This document shows, piece by piece, positions 21,268 to 30,838 of a DNA stretch of 64,000 nucleotides (the stretch's first letter is position 1; each line of letters begins with the position of its first letter). A program made the position numbers and the translations under genes. The DNA is from Geobacteraceae bacterium (lineage in GTDB: Bacteria > Desulfobacterota > Desulfuromonadia > Geobacterales > Pseudopelobacteraceae): assembly GCA_025355965.1 (NCBI GenBank), contig JANXYR010000053.1, positions 52,818 to 116,817 on the forward strand. Direction: 5' to 3'. The notes under the pieces are model-generated. The model searched no databases, had not been told where the DNA came from, and saw only the letters and a program-made list of their open reading frames with translations.

Positions 21268-22581
21268 GTGTCATTACCAGTTGTAGCTATTGATAAACTG
21301 GCCTTTGGTGGCAATGGTGTCTGCCGTATTGACGGCAAAGTCTGTTTTGTGCCCTTCAGCTGTCCTGGCGACGAACTCTCGCTTCGAATAACAGCCCAGA
21401 AAAAATCATATTGTACGGCTTCAATAGCCGAAATATTGATTCCTTCTCCCGGCAGAACCGTTCCGGAATGTTCGATTTTTGGCACGTGTGGCGGTTGTAA
21501 CTGGCAGCATATCAGCTATCCTGTCCAGCTCCAACAGAAGCGGCAAATTTTTACAGATACTCTCTGGAGGGGGGCTCGTGTTCAGGCAGAACTGGTTGAT
21601 GATGTAGTGGCTGCGTCGAATCAGTATGGTTACCGGAGTCGTATTCAGTTCAAGGTCTCAGTTCAGAATGGAAAGCTTCATATCGGCTTTTACCGCCAAG
21701 GCTCACATCATGTGGAGGATGTCGAGGACGGTTGTCCCATAGCTGCGCCATTGATAAATATGGTGTTGAACTGTTTCAGAGATGTTCTCGCGTCTTATCC
21801 TGATGTGGAGTCGATTACCCAGCTCAGTGTCGATGCCGGTGACAGCGGGGTGATTGCAGTAATACATCATAAAGGTGTTGTTACTTCGAAGAGTAGAAAC
21901 TATTTTATTGATCGGTCTGGTGATTTTGGACCATGTACGGGACTTTTTCTTAAAGCCGACAATCAGTCGTGCAGTGAAAAAATATGGGGTAGTTCTGATA
22001 TATCCTATTACATGGAACGGTTGGACCCTGGCGAAAAACCGCTGGTGCTGTCTTATCCCCCCGGCGGATTTGCACAGGTGCACCAACTGCAAAATATTTC
22101 CATGTTGTTTGTTATAAGAAGACTCGGGACTTTTTTACCTACCGAGCGACTTCTGGATTTGTACTGTGGAAATGGTAATTTTTCGATTCCTCTGGCTTCT
22201 GAAATGGCCTCGGTGGTCGGAATCGAGGGGAGTGCAGATTCAATTCGGGCTGCAGAATATAATAAAGAGCTAAACAATGTTGCAAATATTCAGTTTATTT
22301 GTGATGATGCCGGTTCCGGTGTGCGCAAACTTGTTGAGCAGGGCATGAAATTTGATACGGTTTTGCTTGATCCGCCACGTTCAGGTGCCGGAGATGTCGT
22401 TTCTGGTATTGTAAGTCTGAAACCGGATAAAATTATCTATGTTTCGTGCGACCCCAATACACTAGCGCGGGATTGCGGCTTGTTGTCCGGCTTTGGTTAC
22501 AGTGCTGTCAGGACTGTTCCGATCGATATGTTTCCGCAGACCTACCATCTTGAAAGTGTAACTTTACTCTGCAGGTCTTAG
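21268..22581 (+). CDS. RlmD/RumA-type RNA m5U methyltransferase
   Basis: The 437-residue SAM-dependent enzyme resembles the TrmA/RlmCD family. Iron-sulfur ligands match RlmD spacing: C68, C74 and C77 (CSIFGTCGGC) plus a later Cys in VEDGCPIA. The SAM site is LLDLYCGNGNFSIPL. DPPRSG and the catalytic Cys in YVSCDPNTLARD are present. An N-terminal TRAM-like region is short. Whether it acts on 23S rRNA U1939 or another site cannot be told. It starts at GTG 21268. Confidence 0.88.
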   Translation: MSLPVVAIDKLAFGGNGVCRIDGKVCFVPFSCPGDELSLRITAQKKSYCTASIAEILIPSPGRTVPECSIFGTCGGCNWQHISYPVQLQQKRQIFTDTLWRGARVQAELVDDVVAASNQYGYRSRIQFKVSVQNGKLHIGFYRQGSHHVEDVEDGCPIAAPLINMVLNCFRDVLASYPDVESITQLSVDAGDSGVIAVIHHKGVVTSKSRNYFIDRSGDFGPCTGLFLKADNQSCSEKIWGSSDISYYMERLDPGEKPLVLSYPPGGFAQVHQLQNISMLFVIRRLGTFLPTERLLDLYCGNGNFSIPLASEMASVVGIEGSADSIRAAEYNKELNNVANIQFICDDAGSGVRKLVEQGMKFDTVLLDPPRSGAGDVVSGIVSLKPDKIIYVSCDPNTLARDCGLLSGFGYSAVRTVPIDMFPQTYHLESVTLLCRS

Positions 22582-22593
22582 AAAGGTTTTTTT

Positions 22594-23619
22594 ATGAATT
22601 TTATTAGCCGATGGTTTTCGAAGTCTCCGTCCGATTTATTGACTAAGGGAGACAGGTATATGGAGTCAGATAGTTTTTTTGATGCCAGGACCTGCTATGA
22701 GGATGGTTTTAAGCTCTGTCCCGGTGATGAAACTGGTGGCGCTCTGAAAACAGTTTTTTTAGAGCGGATAGACGCTGCTAATTGTAAGCTCGCCGAGCTA
22801 AACCTTCAAGAAGCTGAATTTGCTCATTCACGTGGGGATACCGTAAAAGCAATTGATCATCTTGAACTTGTAAAAACGCTTACCACTGACTTGGCTTTAC
22901 GGAAAAAGGCTGAAGAATTGATTCTCAGCTTTACTCCACAAGATGATAATCATGATGAACCGGCCAACACCACCCCCTCGTCATGTGGATCGTGTTCCAG
23001 TTCTTCTTCCGGATGTTCTTCCGATAGCATGCCTTCTGACGATTCTTTGCCACTACTTGAGTATTATGAACTGCTTATCCATCAATTGCCGGCAGATCAA
23101 TACCAGCGTTATACCAAGCTGGAAGAAAGTTTTGCGCATGCATACGTCGCTGCCAGCAAGGACAAACATCTCGAAGCGTTATCCGGTTTTGAGAGCTGTG
23201 CTGATACTTTGCCGCAAGATATCTTTTTGTATGAAAAAGGAAAAGTATTGCACAGGCTTGGAAAAGATCGTGAGGCTGAGCAGTGTCTTCGCAAAGCGGT
23301 CCAGCTGAATGGTGCCAATTCACTGGCATGGATAAATCTGGCACTTGTACTGCGGGAGAGTCTTCGTTTTAAGGATGCTCTGTCGATAATCGAAACAATG
23401 ATAGCAGAACAGATTATGCCAGAAGAGGCGCAACTGCTTCGCGCTAGTATATTTGAGGCAACCGGGGACCATGAAAGTGCCGTGAATCAGTATGTCGAGC
23501 TACTGCAGACACCATGGGCTCGTCCTGCTGCTGAAAAACTGTATGGATTACTTATGGAAGTTGGTCGTAAAGATGACGCCGTTGCCATTTTTAAAAAATA
23601 TTTGAAATCATGTCATTGA
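22594..23619 (+). CDS. TPR protein with a Ser/Cys-rich linker
   Basis: The 341-residue protein has helical TPR-like repeats at about residues 15-115 and again from about 190 to 335. Between them, near 130-150, is a linker very rich in Ser and Cys, with CGSC and a later single Cys. No signal peptide is seen, so it is probably cytoplasmic. The function is unknown; TPR domains usually hold protein partners. It follows the RNA methyltransferase by 12 bp. Confidence 0.78.
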   Translation: MNFISRWFSKSPSDLLTKGDRYMESDSFFDARTCYEDGFKLCPGDETGGALKTVFLERIDAANCKLAELNLQEAEFAHSRGDTVKAIDHLELVKTLTTDLALRKKAEELILSFTPQDDNHDEPANTTPSSCGSCSSSSSGCSSDSMPSDDSLPLLEYYELLIHQLPADQYQRYTKLEESFAHAYVAASKDKHLEALSGFESCADTLPQDIFLYEKGKVLHRLGKDREAEQCLRKAVQLNGANSLAWINLALVLRESLRFKDALSIIETMIAEQIMPEEAQLLRASIFEATGDHESAVNQYVELLQTPWARPAAEKLYGLLMEVGRKDDAVAIFKKYLKSCH

Positions 23620-23699
23620 TGCACGTATCCTGCCTATCAGGGATATAAATTGTTCACTGTTTTATTTTCAGCCGTTACGGCTACGATTATGGAGGGGTT

Positions 23700-23975
23700 A
23701 TGAACAAATCAGAACTTATTGAACAGTTAGCCGTGAAAAAAGATTTACCGATCAAGCGGGCAGAAGAGCTTGTCAATCTGATTTTCTCTTCTATGGGCGA
23801 AGCAATGGTAAAGGGCGACCGGATTGAAATTCGTGGCCTTGGTAGTTTTGTTATCAAAGAGTACGGAACGTATACCGGTCGAAATCCAAAAACAGGTGAG
23901 CCGATCAAGGTCAGTCCCAAAAGGCTGCCTTTTTTCAAGGTTGGTAAAGAACTGAAAGAAATGGTACTCGGTTAA
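23700..23975 (+). CDS. HU/IHF family DNA-bending protein, IHF-beta-like
   Basis: The 91-residue protein begins MNKSELIEQLA and has the IRGLGSF core and the GRNPKTGEP beta-arm tip that intercalates DNA. The sequence is closer to IHF beta than to HU. IHF bends DNA between activator sites and sigma54 promoters, so it could assist the sigma54 systems in this genome. The ribosome site is GGAGGGG. The 80-bp gap before it holds no clear promoter. Confidence 0.9.
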   Translation: MNKSELIEQLAVKKDLPIKRAEELVNLIFSSMGEAMVKGDRIEIRGLGSFVIKEYGTYTGRNPKTGEPIKVSPKRLPFFKVGKELKEMVLG

Positions 23976-24002
23976 TCAGTTGCTGCTATCAGGGAAGTCT
24001 TG

Positions 24003-24917
24003 ATGAATGATTATTGTGCCGCCATTGATTTCGGGACTAATACTGCTCGTTTACTTATTGCCGTACGCTCGCCGAGCGGAATTGTTCCTGTTCGCGTAGA
24101 GCGGGAAGTTGTTCGTCTTGGTGGTGGTTTTACAGATCAATACGGATTATCTGTTGAAGCTATTGAACGCGGTTTGACCTGCCTGCGCCGGTTCTCGAAA
24201 ATCATCTCAGAGTATGAGGTGCTGCAGGTTAGAGCATCCGCAACAAGTGCGGTGCGAGATGCCGTCAATGGTAAGGCGTTTGTTGATGAGGTGTTTCAGG
24301 AAACCGGCATCAAACTTGTTGTCATAGATGGGGACTTGGAAGCTCGTTTGACTCTCAAGGGAGTAATATCAGGGCTGGATTCTGAAAGTGATTCGTTTGT
24401 GGTTCTTGATGTGGGTGGGGGGAGTACAGAGTTTACGGTATCATGCCAAGGTTCTCCTGTTTTTATCAAAAGTATGCCGATCGGTGTAGTGCGACTTACA
24501 GAAGGTTTCCGTACTGATATAGAGATGTTTGAACGTGTACGGGCTGTAATAGATCAGCTGGAGAAAGATTTGTCCTCAGCTGGAATTACCGTATCTGGGG
24601 ATTCCGAGTTGGTCGGAACGGCCGGCACCGCGACAACCATTGCAGCAATAAAGCTGGAGATGGTTGATTATGACTACCGCAAGGTTAATAATTTTACCGT
24701 GAGTGGTAGAGATGTATCTGAGATTTTTCGGCGTTTGTCGCGGCTTACCCCTCAAGAACGACTTTCGATCAAAGGGGTTGAAAAAGGACGTGAAGATCTT
24801 ATTGTTGCCGGTTTGGTAATCATTACTTCAATTATGGAAAGGTTTGGTTTCAAACGGTTAAAGGTCAGTGATTTTGGCCTGCTGGAAGGATTGGCACTCT
24901 CAAGTAACGAATTATGA
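24003..24917 (+). CDS. Ppx/GppA family exopolyphosphatase / pppGpp phosphatase
   Basis: About 304 residues of the short Ppx/GppA form, lacking the HD-type C-terminal extension. ASKHA-fold signatures are visible: AAIDFGTNTARLL at the N-terminus, DVGGGSTEF in the middle and GTAGTATT. It would act on polyphosphate or pppGpp; which one cannot be told. ATG 24003 is used rather than TTG 24000 because of the AGGGAAG site. Confidence 0.9.
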   Translation: MNDYCAAIDFGTNTARLLIAVRSPSGIVPVRVEREVVRLGGGFTDQYGLSVEAIERGLTCLRRFSKIISEYEVLQVRASATSAVRDAVNGKAFVDEVFQETGIKLVVIDGDLEARLTLKGVISGLDSESDSFVVLDVGGGSTEFTVSCQGSPVFIKSMPIGVVRLTEGFRTDIEMFERVRAVIDQLEKDLSSAGITVSGDSELVGTAGTATTIAAIKLEMVDYDYRKVNNFTVSGRDVSEIFRRLSRLTPQERLSIKGVEKGREDLIVAGLVIITSIMERFGFKRLKVSDFGLLEGLALSSNEL

Positions 24918-24962
24918 TACCGATGCCTAGTGGTTGCGAAATATAGGTACATAGGAGACGAG

Positions 24963-26453
24963 ATGCTTGATAAACGGGGTTGTGGCGTACTTTTGCACCC
25001 TACATCGCTACCGGGACCAGGTGGTATCGGTACAGTTGGCAAGGATGCATGTCGTTTTGTTGACCTGCTTGCGGCAATGGGTATGTCTTATTGGCAGGTA
25101 CTTCCTCTCACACCTCCGGCATGTGGCAATTCTCCATATTCAGCTTTTTCGGCTTTTGCGGGTAACCCTCTTCTGATTGATCTTGATCAGATTTTTGAAG
25201 ATGGTGATTTGCCAGCAATAAGCTACGAAGACTGTCCTGATGATACCTGTGTTGATTTTGAAGCGGTTACTGAAAAGAAAATGGAGATACTTCAGGCTGC
25301 GGGCACAAACTTTTTACTGAACAATGCTGCGCCATGTAAACAGGAATTTTGGGATTTTTGCAACACGACTCCATGGCTTCATAACTACTCGCTTTTTATG
25401 GCGCTGAAACACCGATACAAGGGTAAGCCCTGGGTCAAATGGCCGGCTGGATTTGCCCTGCTGATGCCGGAAAAATATGAAAAAGCTTCCGTTGAACTGG
25501 GCAAAGAGATAGGCATTCAAAAATATATTCAGTGGCAGTTTTTTAGGCAATGGAGGAAATTGCGAACATATGCAGCGGATAAAGGGATTGCTATAATCGG
25601 CGATATCCCTATTTTCGTTGGCTACGATTCTGCGGATGTGTGGAGTCAACGCGAGCTGTTTCTTCTTGATTCAAAGGGCAAGCCGACCGCCGTTGCAGGA
25701 GTGCCTCCCGATTATTTCAGCGCGACAGGGCAGTTGTGGGGCAATCCTCTGTATGATTGGGAAGCTTTGGGGCGCCGGAAGTACGATTGGTGGATCGAGC
25801 GTTTTAAGTCAATGTATGGGCTTTTTGATATTATACGGGTCGACCATTTCAGGGGTTTTGAAGCGGCCTGGCAGGTACCAGTCGGAGAAAAAACAGCTAT
25901 CAATGGTACATGGATCAAGGCTCCGGGAACAAGTCTGTTTGATGCGGTATTCGCTGCTCTCGGGAAATTGCCGATAATTGCCGAAGATCTGGGCGTTATT
26001 ACGCCGGAGGTTGAAGCTCTACGTGATCGCTATGGTTTTCCTGGAATGAAAATTGTGCAGTTTGCCTTTGATTCAGGGCCATTAAATCCATATTTGCCGC
26101 ATAATCATCAAAAAAACTCCGTTGTTTATACCGGAACACATGACAATGATACCACCGCTGGCTGGTACAATTCTCTGCCTGATGCTCGACGTAGCAGGGT
26201 GAATTACTATGTGGGGAGCAGGGGGGATGACACCATCGAATGTCTCATTCGTACGGTATTCATGTCAGTTGCTGATACTGCAATTGTTCCACTACAGGAT
26301 TTAATCGGGTTGGGAAGCGAGGCTCGCATGAATGTTCCAGGCACAGCATTCGGTAATTGGGGGTGGCGTTTTACCTGGAATATGGTTGCTAGTGATCTTG
26401 CCGCTAACGTTCGTGATCAGATGGAACAATATGGCAGGTATAATCCTTCTTGA
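24963..26453 (+). CDS. malQ: 4-alpha-glucanotransferase (amylomaltase, GH77)
   Basis: About 496 residues, normal for the bacterial short form. GH77 landmarks: LLHPTSLPGPGGIG near the start, IIGDIPIFVGYDSADVW, the nucleophile Asp in IIRVDHFRGF, the acid Glu in IAEDLGVITPEV, and GTHDNDT. It rearranges maltodextrins and glycogen-type glucans. ATG 24963 follows AGGAGACG; an upstream start at 24930 lacks a site. Its stop overlaps the -35 of the next promoter. Confidence 0.94.
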   Translation: MLDKRGCGVLLHPTSLPGPGGIGTVGKDACRFVDLLAAMGMSYWQVLPLTPPACGNSPYSAFSAFAGNPLLIDLDQIFEDGDLPAISYEDCPDDTCVDFEAVTEKKMEILQAAGTNFLLNNAAPCKQEFWDFCNTTPWLHNYSLFMALKHRYKGKPWVKWPAGFALLMPEKYEKASVELGKEIGIQKYIQWQFFRQWRKLRTYAADKGIAIIGDIPIFVGYDSADVWSQRELFLLDSKGKPTAVAGVPPDYFSATGQLWGNPLYDWEALGRRKYDWWIERFKSMYGLFDIIRVDHFRGFEAAWQVPVGEKTAINGTWIKAPGTSLFDAVFAALGKLPIIAEDLGVITPEVEALRDRYGFPGMKIVQFAFDSGPLNPYLPHNHQKNSVVYTGTHDNDTTAGWYNSLPDARRSRVNYYVGSRGDDTIECLIRTVFMSVADTAIVPLQDLIGLGSEARMNVPGTAFGNWGWRFTWNMVASDLAANVRDQMEQYGRYNPS

Positions 26454-26477
26454 CAATTTAAGCATATTCTCTATACT
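26450..26477 (+). promoter_or_regulatory. Predicted sigma70 promoter of the yceD-rpmF-plsX-fab operon
   Basis: A perfect TTGACA at 26450-26455, a 16-base spacer and TATACT at 26472-26477. The -35 overlaps the malQ stop codon. Confidence 0.65.
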
Positions 26478-26511
26478 GACTTGCTTTAAATTATAACCGC
26501 TATGATATCGG

Positions 26512-27066
26512 ATGGTGCATGTGAGACTTGTTGTAGACCATATTAAAGATACGCCAATTGCAATCAATCTTGACGAGCCTATTGAGACTTTCCCGCTTCT
26601 TTTAGGCATGCAGAATGATAGTGATTGTCGCATTACCGGTAACATTCAGGGGGATATAACTGTTACACGCGAATATGACAACATAAGAGTTACCGGAAGG
26701 GTGTCTGCGCCTCTGGCACTGACCTGCTCACGTTGTCTTGCGGAATATACATCTTTTGTAGACACCAACTTCACAATCTTTTTTCGGAAAGAGAACGCAA
26801 TAACATCATCCGCTGAGGATGAACTTGAGCTTGGCGAAATGGATCTGCTTTCTTCTGCCTATTCCGGCGACGAAATCGATTTAACTCATGAAATAGAGGA
26901 ACAGGTTGCGATGGAGATTCCGGTAAAGCCTCTTTGTAGTGATGCTTGTAAGGGGCTGTGTCATGAGTGTGGCGTAGATTTGAACACCTCCATCTGTTCA
27001 TGCAGCAAAGAACCTGTTAGTCTTACTTTTAGTGCACTTAAGGATTTTAAAGTAACCCAAAAATAG
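26512..27066 (+). CDS. yceD: YceD/DUF177 family protein
   Basis: The 184-residue protein has the conserved TCSRCLAEY pair in the middle and a Cys-rich C-terminus (C...GLCHECGVDLN...CSC), typical of YceD proteins encoded before rpmF. The family is tied to 23S rRNA maturation in some bacteria and plants. ATG 26512 is given; a GTG at 26521 is a plausible alternative, and neither has a strong ribosome site. It is the first gene of the operon. Confidence 0.88.
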   Translation: MVHVRLVVDHIKDTPIAINLDEPIETFPLLLGMQNDSDCRITGNIQGDITVTREYDNIRVTGRVSAPLALTCSRCLAEYTSFVDTNFTIFFRKENAITSSAEDELELGEMDLLSSAYSGDEIDLTHEIEEQVAMEIPVKPLCSDACKGLCHECGVDLNTSICSCSKEPVSLTFSALKDFKVTQK

Positions 27067-27111
27067 AGCGGTGGCACGAGAACGTGTATCACCAGAAAAA
27101 GGAGAAACACC

Positions 27112-27300
27112 ATGGCTGTACCCAAGAAAAAAACATCCAAATCACGCAAAAATATGAGAAGGGCTCATGACTTCTTAACAACACCGTCATTATCCATCTG
27201 TCCTCAATGCAAAGCTGCAAAACTGCCTCATCGGACATGTCTTGCCTGTGGAACATACAAGGGTAAAGAGGTTATCAACCTTTCTTCAGCACAAGCCTAG
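27112..27300 (+). CDS. rpmF: 50S ribosomal protein L32
   Basis: This 62-residue basic protein begins [17 protein letters not shown] and has the zinc ligands C30, C33, C43 and C46 of the zinc-binding L32 form. An AAAGGAGA ribosome site precedes the ATG. It lies between yceD and plsX, the common bacterial order. Confidence 0.97.
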   Translation: MAVPKKKTSKSRKNMRRAHDFLTTPSLSICPQCKAAKLPHRTCLACGTYKGKEVINLSSAQA

Positions 27301-27312
27301 AGAACTTACCAC

Positions 27313-28368
27313 GTGTCACTTCCGAAACAGATGAGAGTTGCCGTTGATGCAATGGGCGGTGACAATGCGCCTGTTATTGAAGTTGAAGGTGCTGTTGCTG
27401 CGTGTCGTGAATTCGGACTTTCGGTCACGCTTGTCGGTGACCGTGTGCGCTTGGAGGCCGAACTTGCCAAACACTCTGCCAGCAAGCTTGATATTGATAT
27501 TTTCCATGCAAGTGAAGTTGTCGGTATGCATGATTCCGCTTCAGATGCGGTAAGGAAGAAGCGGGACTCTTCCGTACGCCGGGCATTTGAGCTCGTCAAA
27601 GACGGTAAAGCATGTGCTGCTGTGAGTGCCGGAAATTCCGGCGCAACTATGGCCTCAGGCATGTTTGTTCTGAAGCGAATCAAAGGGATTGAACGTCCTG
27701 CAATAGCCCAGTTATTTCCTACCCTCAAGGGGCAAACTCTGGTTCTGGATATAGGCGGTAATGTAGATTGTAAACCGCTGCATCTCGTCCAATTTGCCAT
27801 CATGGGAGAGGTTTATGCTCGCTATGCCATGGGTGTTTTTTCACCAAAAGTTGGCTTGCTTTCCAATGGTGAAGAGGATTCAAAAGGGAATGAACTCACA
27901 AGGGAAACTAACGCCATTCTGCGCAAAACATCTCTAAATTATTGCGGATATATTGAAGGCCGGGATATTTTTGCCGGAGCTGTAGATGTGGTAGTTTGTG
28001 ATGGCTTTGTAGGAAATATTGTCCTGAAACTTTCTGAGGGGTTGTCTGACGCTGCCGGCAAAATGCTGAAAAGGGAGATCGTTAAGAGTTGGATCTCCAA
28101 GATTGGCTATCTTTTTGTACGTGGTGCATTCGGTCGTTTCAAAAAGCTTGTAGATTATGCAGAATACGGCGGCGCACCACTACTAGGAATTAATGGTGTT
28201 GGCATGATTTGTCATGGTGGTTCCAACGTCAAGGCGATCAAAAACGCGATACGGTTTGCTCATGAATACGCTAAAAACGGTGTCTCTGAGCATGTCGCCG
28301 AAAAATTATCTGAAAATCATTCTGTCTTGATACAAAGGGATAACCAGTCTCCCAGTCCTGCAGAGTAA
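27313..28368 (+). CDS. plsX: Phosphate acyltransferase PlsX
   Basis: The 351-residue protein makes acyl-phosphate from acyl-ACP for phospholipid synthesis. Landmarks: [12 protein letters not shown] at the N-terminus, SAGNSGA near 105, [11 protein letters not shown] and [15 protein letters not shown] [20 protein letters not shown] 27313 is used as start; ATG 27331 is possible but would trim the N-terminal residues. It is 12 bp after rpmF. Confidence 0.95.
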   Translation: MSLPKQMRVAVDAMGGDNAPVIEVEGAVAACREFGLSVTLVGDRVRLEAELAKHSASKLDIDIFHASEVVGMHDSASDAVRKKRDSSVRRAFELVKDGKACAAVSAGNSGATMASGMFVLKRIKGIERPAIAQLFPTLKGQTLVLDIGGNVDCKPLHLVQFAIMGEVYARYAMGVFSPKVGLLSNGEEDSKGNELTRETNAILRKTSLNYCGYIEGRDIFAGAVDVVVCDGFVGNIVLKLSEGLSDAAGKMLKREIVKSWISKIGYLFVRGAFGRFKKLVDYAEYGGAPLLGINGVGMICHGGSNVKAIKNAIRFAHEYAKNGVSEHVAEKLSENHSVLIQRDNQSPSPAE

Positions 28369-28381
28369 TGGAGATGCAATC

Positions 28382-29362
28382 GTGAATGTCAGAATTGCCG
28401 GAACTGGCTCTGCTTTGCCTGGAAAAATTCTCACCAATGCTGATCTCGAAAAGATGATAGATACAAGTGATGAATGGATTACTACGAGGACCGGCATTAA
28501 AGAGCGGCGTATTGCAGCTGACGGTGAATATACCTCAACCTTTGCCGCAGAAGCAGGTCGTAGCGCTCTGGTAATGGCAGGGGTTAAGCCTGAAGAAATT
28601 GATCTGGTTATACTTGCTACTGTTACTCCAGATTTCCCTTTCCCTTCTACCGCCTGCATTGTTCAGGATCTTCTGGGCGCCACAAATGCGACAGCCTTTG
28701 ATCTTTCGGCTGCATGTTCCGGTTTTATCTATGGATTATCAATCGCAGAAAAATATCTTCGCTCGGGCGCTGCGCAAAAAATCCTTGTAATAGGGTCTGA
28801 AGTATTATCACGTACCGTTGACTGGCAGGATCGCAATACCTGTGTTCTGTTTGGAGACGGGGCTGGTGCAGTCGTTCTGGAAGCAGCTGATGGTGATCAT
28901 TCTCTTCTTTCAACGCACACGTTCAGTAACGGAGCATACTGGAATCTTCTTTATCAGCCGGGGAGCGGCAGTCGTAATCCGGCGACCGATAGCCGTACAA
29001 TTGACGAACGGTTGATCTACCTGACTATGGAAGGGAATGATGTTTTCAAGCATGCTGTCCGTGGCATGGAGGACGTTGCTATAAGAGCCCTTGATGCCAA
29101 CGGTATGTCTCCATCCGACATTTCTCTATTGATTCCTCATCAGGCAAATCGTCGCATTATTGATGCAACTGCAAAACGACTCGGCCTTGATTCCGATCGA
29201 GTCTTCACAAATCTTCATCGTTATGGCAATACCTCCTCCGCATCAATTCCTATTGCACTGGATGAGGCAAACCGCCAAGGGGTTCTAAAACCTGACAGTA
29301 AGCTGCTGCTGGTGGCTTTTGGAGGCGGTTTTACTTACGGCTCTGCGCTAATAAACTGGTAG
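28382..29362 (+). CDS. fabH: 3-oxoacyl-ACP synthase III
   Basis: The 326-residue enzyme starts fatty-acid synthesis from acetyl-CoA and malonyl-ACP. The triad is C112 (SAACSGF), His in PHQANRRI and Asn in RYGNTSSAS. The start is GTG 28382, 14 bp after plsX. Confidence 0.96.
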   Translation: MNVRIAGTGSALPGKILTNADLEKMIDTSDEWITTRTGIKERRIAADGEYTSTFAAEAGRSALVMAGVKPEEIDLVILATVTPDFPFPSTACIVQDLLGATNATAFDLSAACSGFIYGLSIAEKYLRSGAAQKILVIGSEVLSRTVDWQDRNTCVLFGDGAGAVVLEAADGDHSLLSTHTFSNGAYWNLLYQPGSGSRNPATDSRTIDERLIYLTMEGNDVFKHAVRGMEDVAIRALDANGMSPSDISLLIPHQANRRIIDATAKRLGLDSDRVFTNLHRYGNTSSASIPIALDEANRQGVLKPDSKLLLVAFGGGFTYGSALINW

Positions 29363-29398
29363 TAAAACCAAGTAATATCGTGATATAAGGATATTTAT

Positions 29399-30325
29399 AT
29401 GTCTAAAACAGCCTTTATTTTTCCTGGGCAAGGTTCCCAGTACCCTGGAATGGGAAAGGAATTGTTCGATACGTTTCCGGTTGCACGGCATCTTTTTGAA
29501 GAAGCCGACGATGCTCTTGGGTTTAAACTGTCTGCACTCTGTTTCACGGGGAGTGAAGCAGACCTTAAGCTGACTGCCAATACTCAGCCGGCGATATTGA
29601 CAGCAAGTATTGCAGTCTTGAAGGTTGCCCAGCAGGAAGCCGGTTTGAAAGCAGATTTTGTGGCTGGTCATTCACTTGGCGAATACTCGGCCCTGGTATG
29701 CTCAGGAGCTCTCTCTCTCGCTGATGCGGTAAAAACTGTGCGTGCTCGTGGAACATTTATGCAGGAAGCGGTTCCGGTCGGAACTGGAACAATGGCTGCC
29801 ATGCTTGGTGTCGAGCGGGATGTCCTCGAGGAGATCTGTCGTGATGCTGCTGAAGGCGACGTAGTTTCACCCGCCAACTTTAATTCTCCCGGCCAGATCG
29901 TTATAGCCGGTTCGGTTGCAGCCGTAGCGCGTGCTATTGAAATTGCTAAAAGTCGTGGTTTTAGAAAAGCCATGCTGCTGCCGGTCAGTGCCCCATTTCA
30001 TTGTGCATTGATGAGACCTGCCGCAGATCGCCTATCAGTAGTACTGGAGGTTATCAACTACAATGAGATGATTCATCCGGTAGTTAGCAATGTGGAAGCG
30101 ACAGCCAACTGTGACAAAGACAGGATCAGTGATCTACTGGTCTCTCAGGTATGTGCTCCGGTACTCTGGGAGCAGTCTGTTATTGCCATGGCAGCTTTGG
30201 GAGTTGCCAAGTTTATTGAGATTGGCCCTGGCAAGGTTCTGTCCGGACTTGTAAAGCGCATCACAAAAGAAGTAACAACCGCAAATGTGGAAGACATTGC
30301 TACTTTAAAACTGTTGGCGAGCTGA
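29399..30325 (+). CDS. fabD: Malonyl-CoA:ACP transacylase
   Basis: The 308-residue enzyme loads malonate onto ACP. The nucleophile S92 lies in GHSLGEYSAL, FPGQGSQ is at the N-terminus, and the His is in SAPFHCALM. The normal neighbour order fabH-fabD is kept. Confidence 0.96.
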   Translation: MSKTAFIFPGQGSQYPGMGKELFDTFPVARHLFEEADDALGFKLSALCFTGSEADLKLTANTQPAILTASIAVLKVAQQEAGLKADFVAGHSLGEYSALVCSGALSLADAVKTVRARGTFMQEAVPVGTGTMAAMLGVERDVLEEICRDAAEGDVVSPANFNSPGQIVIAGSVAAVARAIEIAKSRGFRKAMLLPVSAPFHCALMRPAADRLSVVLEVINYNEMIHPVVSNVEATANCDKDRISDLLVSQVCAPVLWEQSVIAMAALGVAKFIEIGPGKVLSGLVKRITKEVTTANVEDIATLKLLAS

Positions 30326-30372
30326 TTTCGCTCTAATCTAGTTACTCATTACTTTTGTCAAGGGAAACCACT

Positions 30373-30810
30373 ATGCTCGACATCAATGAAATAATGAAGA
30401 TTTTACCCCATCGTTATCCATTTCTTATGGTTGATAAGATTCTGGAGATTGAACTCGGCAAAAGTATAGTTGGAATAAAAAACGTTAGCATCAATGAGCC
30501 ATTTTTTCCGGGACATTTTCCAGGCCATCCGGTTATGCCTGGGGTGCTGATCATCGAAGCGATGGCTCAGGTAGCCGCTATTTTAGCCTATTCCTCAGAT
30601 GAAAGCGTCCGTTCCAAGGTCACGTATTTCGTCGGCATTGACAATGCTCGTTTTCGCAAACCGGTTATGCCTGGAGATCAGCTCCGCTTTGAAATTGCAG
30701 CTACCGGATGCAAACGGGGTATCTGGATTTTTGATGCCAAGGCCTTTGTTGATGGAAAACTGGTCACAGAAGCCGAGTTGAAGGCGACATTTGCTGATAA
30801 AAACAACTAA
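30373..30810 (+). CDS. fabZ: 3-hydroxyacyl-ACP dehydratase FabZ
   Basis: The 145-residue hotdog-fold enzyme has the catalytic His48 in [16 protein letters not shown] and the Glu that follows in IIEAMAQ. ATG 30373 follows AAGGGA; a TTG at 30355 would add six unneeded residues. fabZ sits inside the fabHDG cluster here. Confidence 0.95.
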   Translation: MLDINEIMKILPHRYPFLMVDKILEIELGKSIVGIKNVSINEPFFPGHFPGHPVMPGVLIIEAMAQVAAILAYSSDESVRSKVTYFVGIDNARFRKPVMPGDQLRFEIAATGCKRGIWIFDAKAFVDGKLVTEAELKATFADKNN

Positions 30811-30838
30811 TATTTAAATTATTGCGAAAGGATTGATC

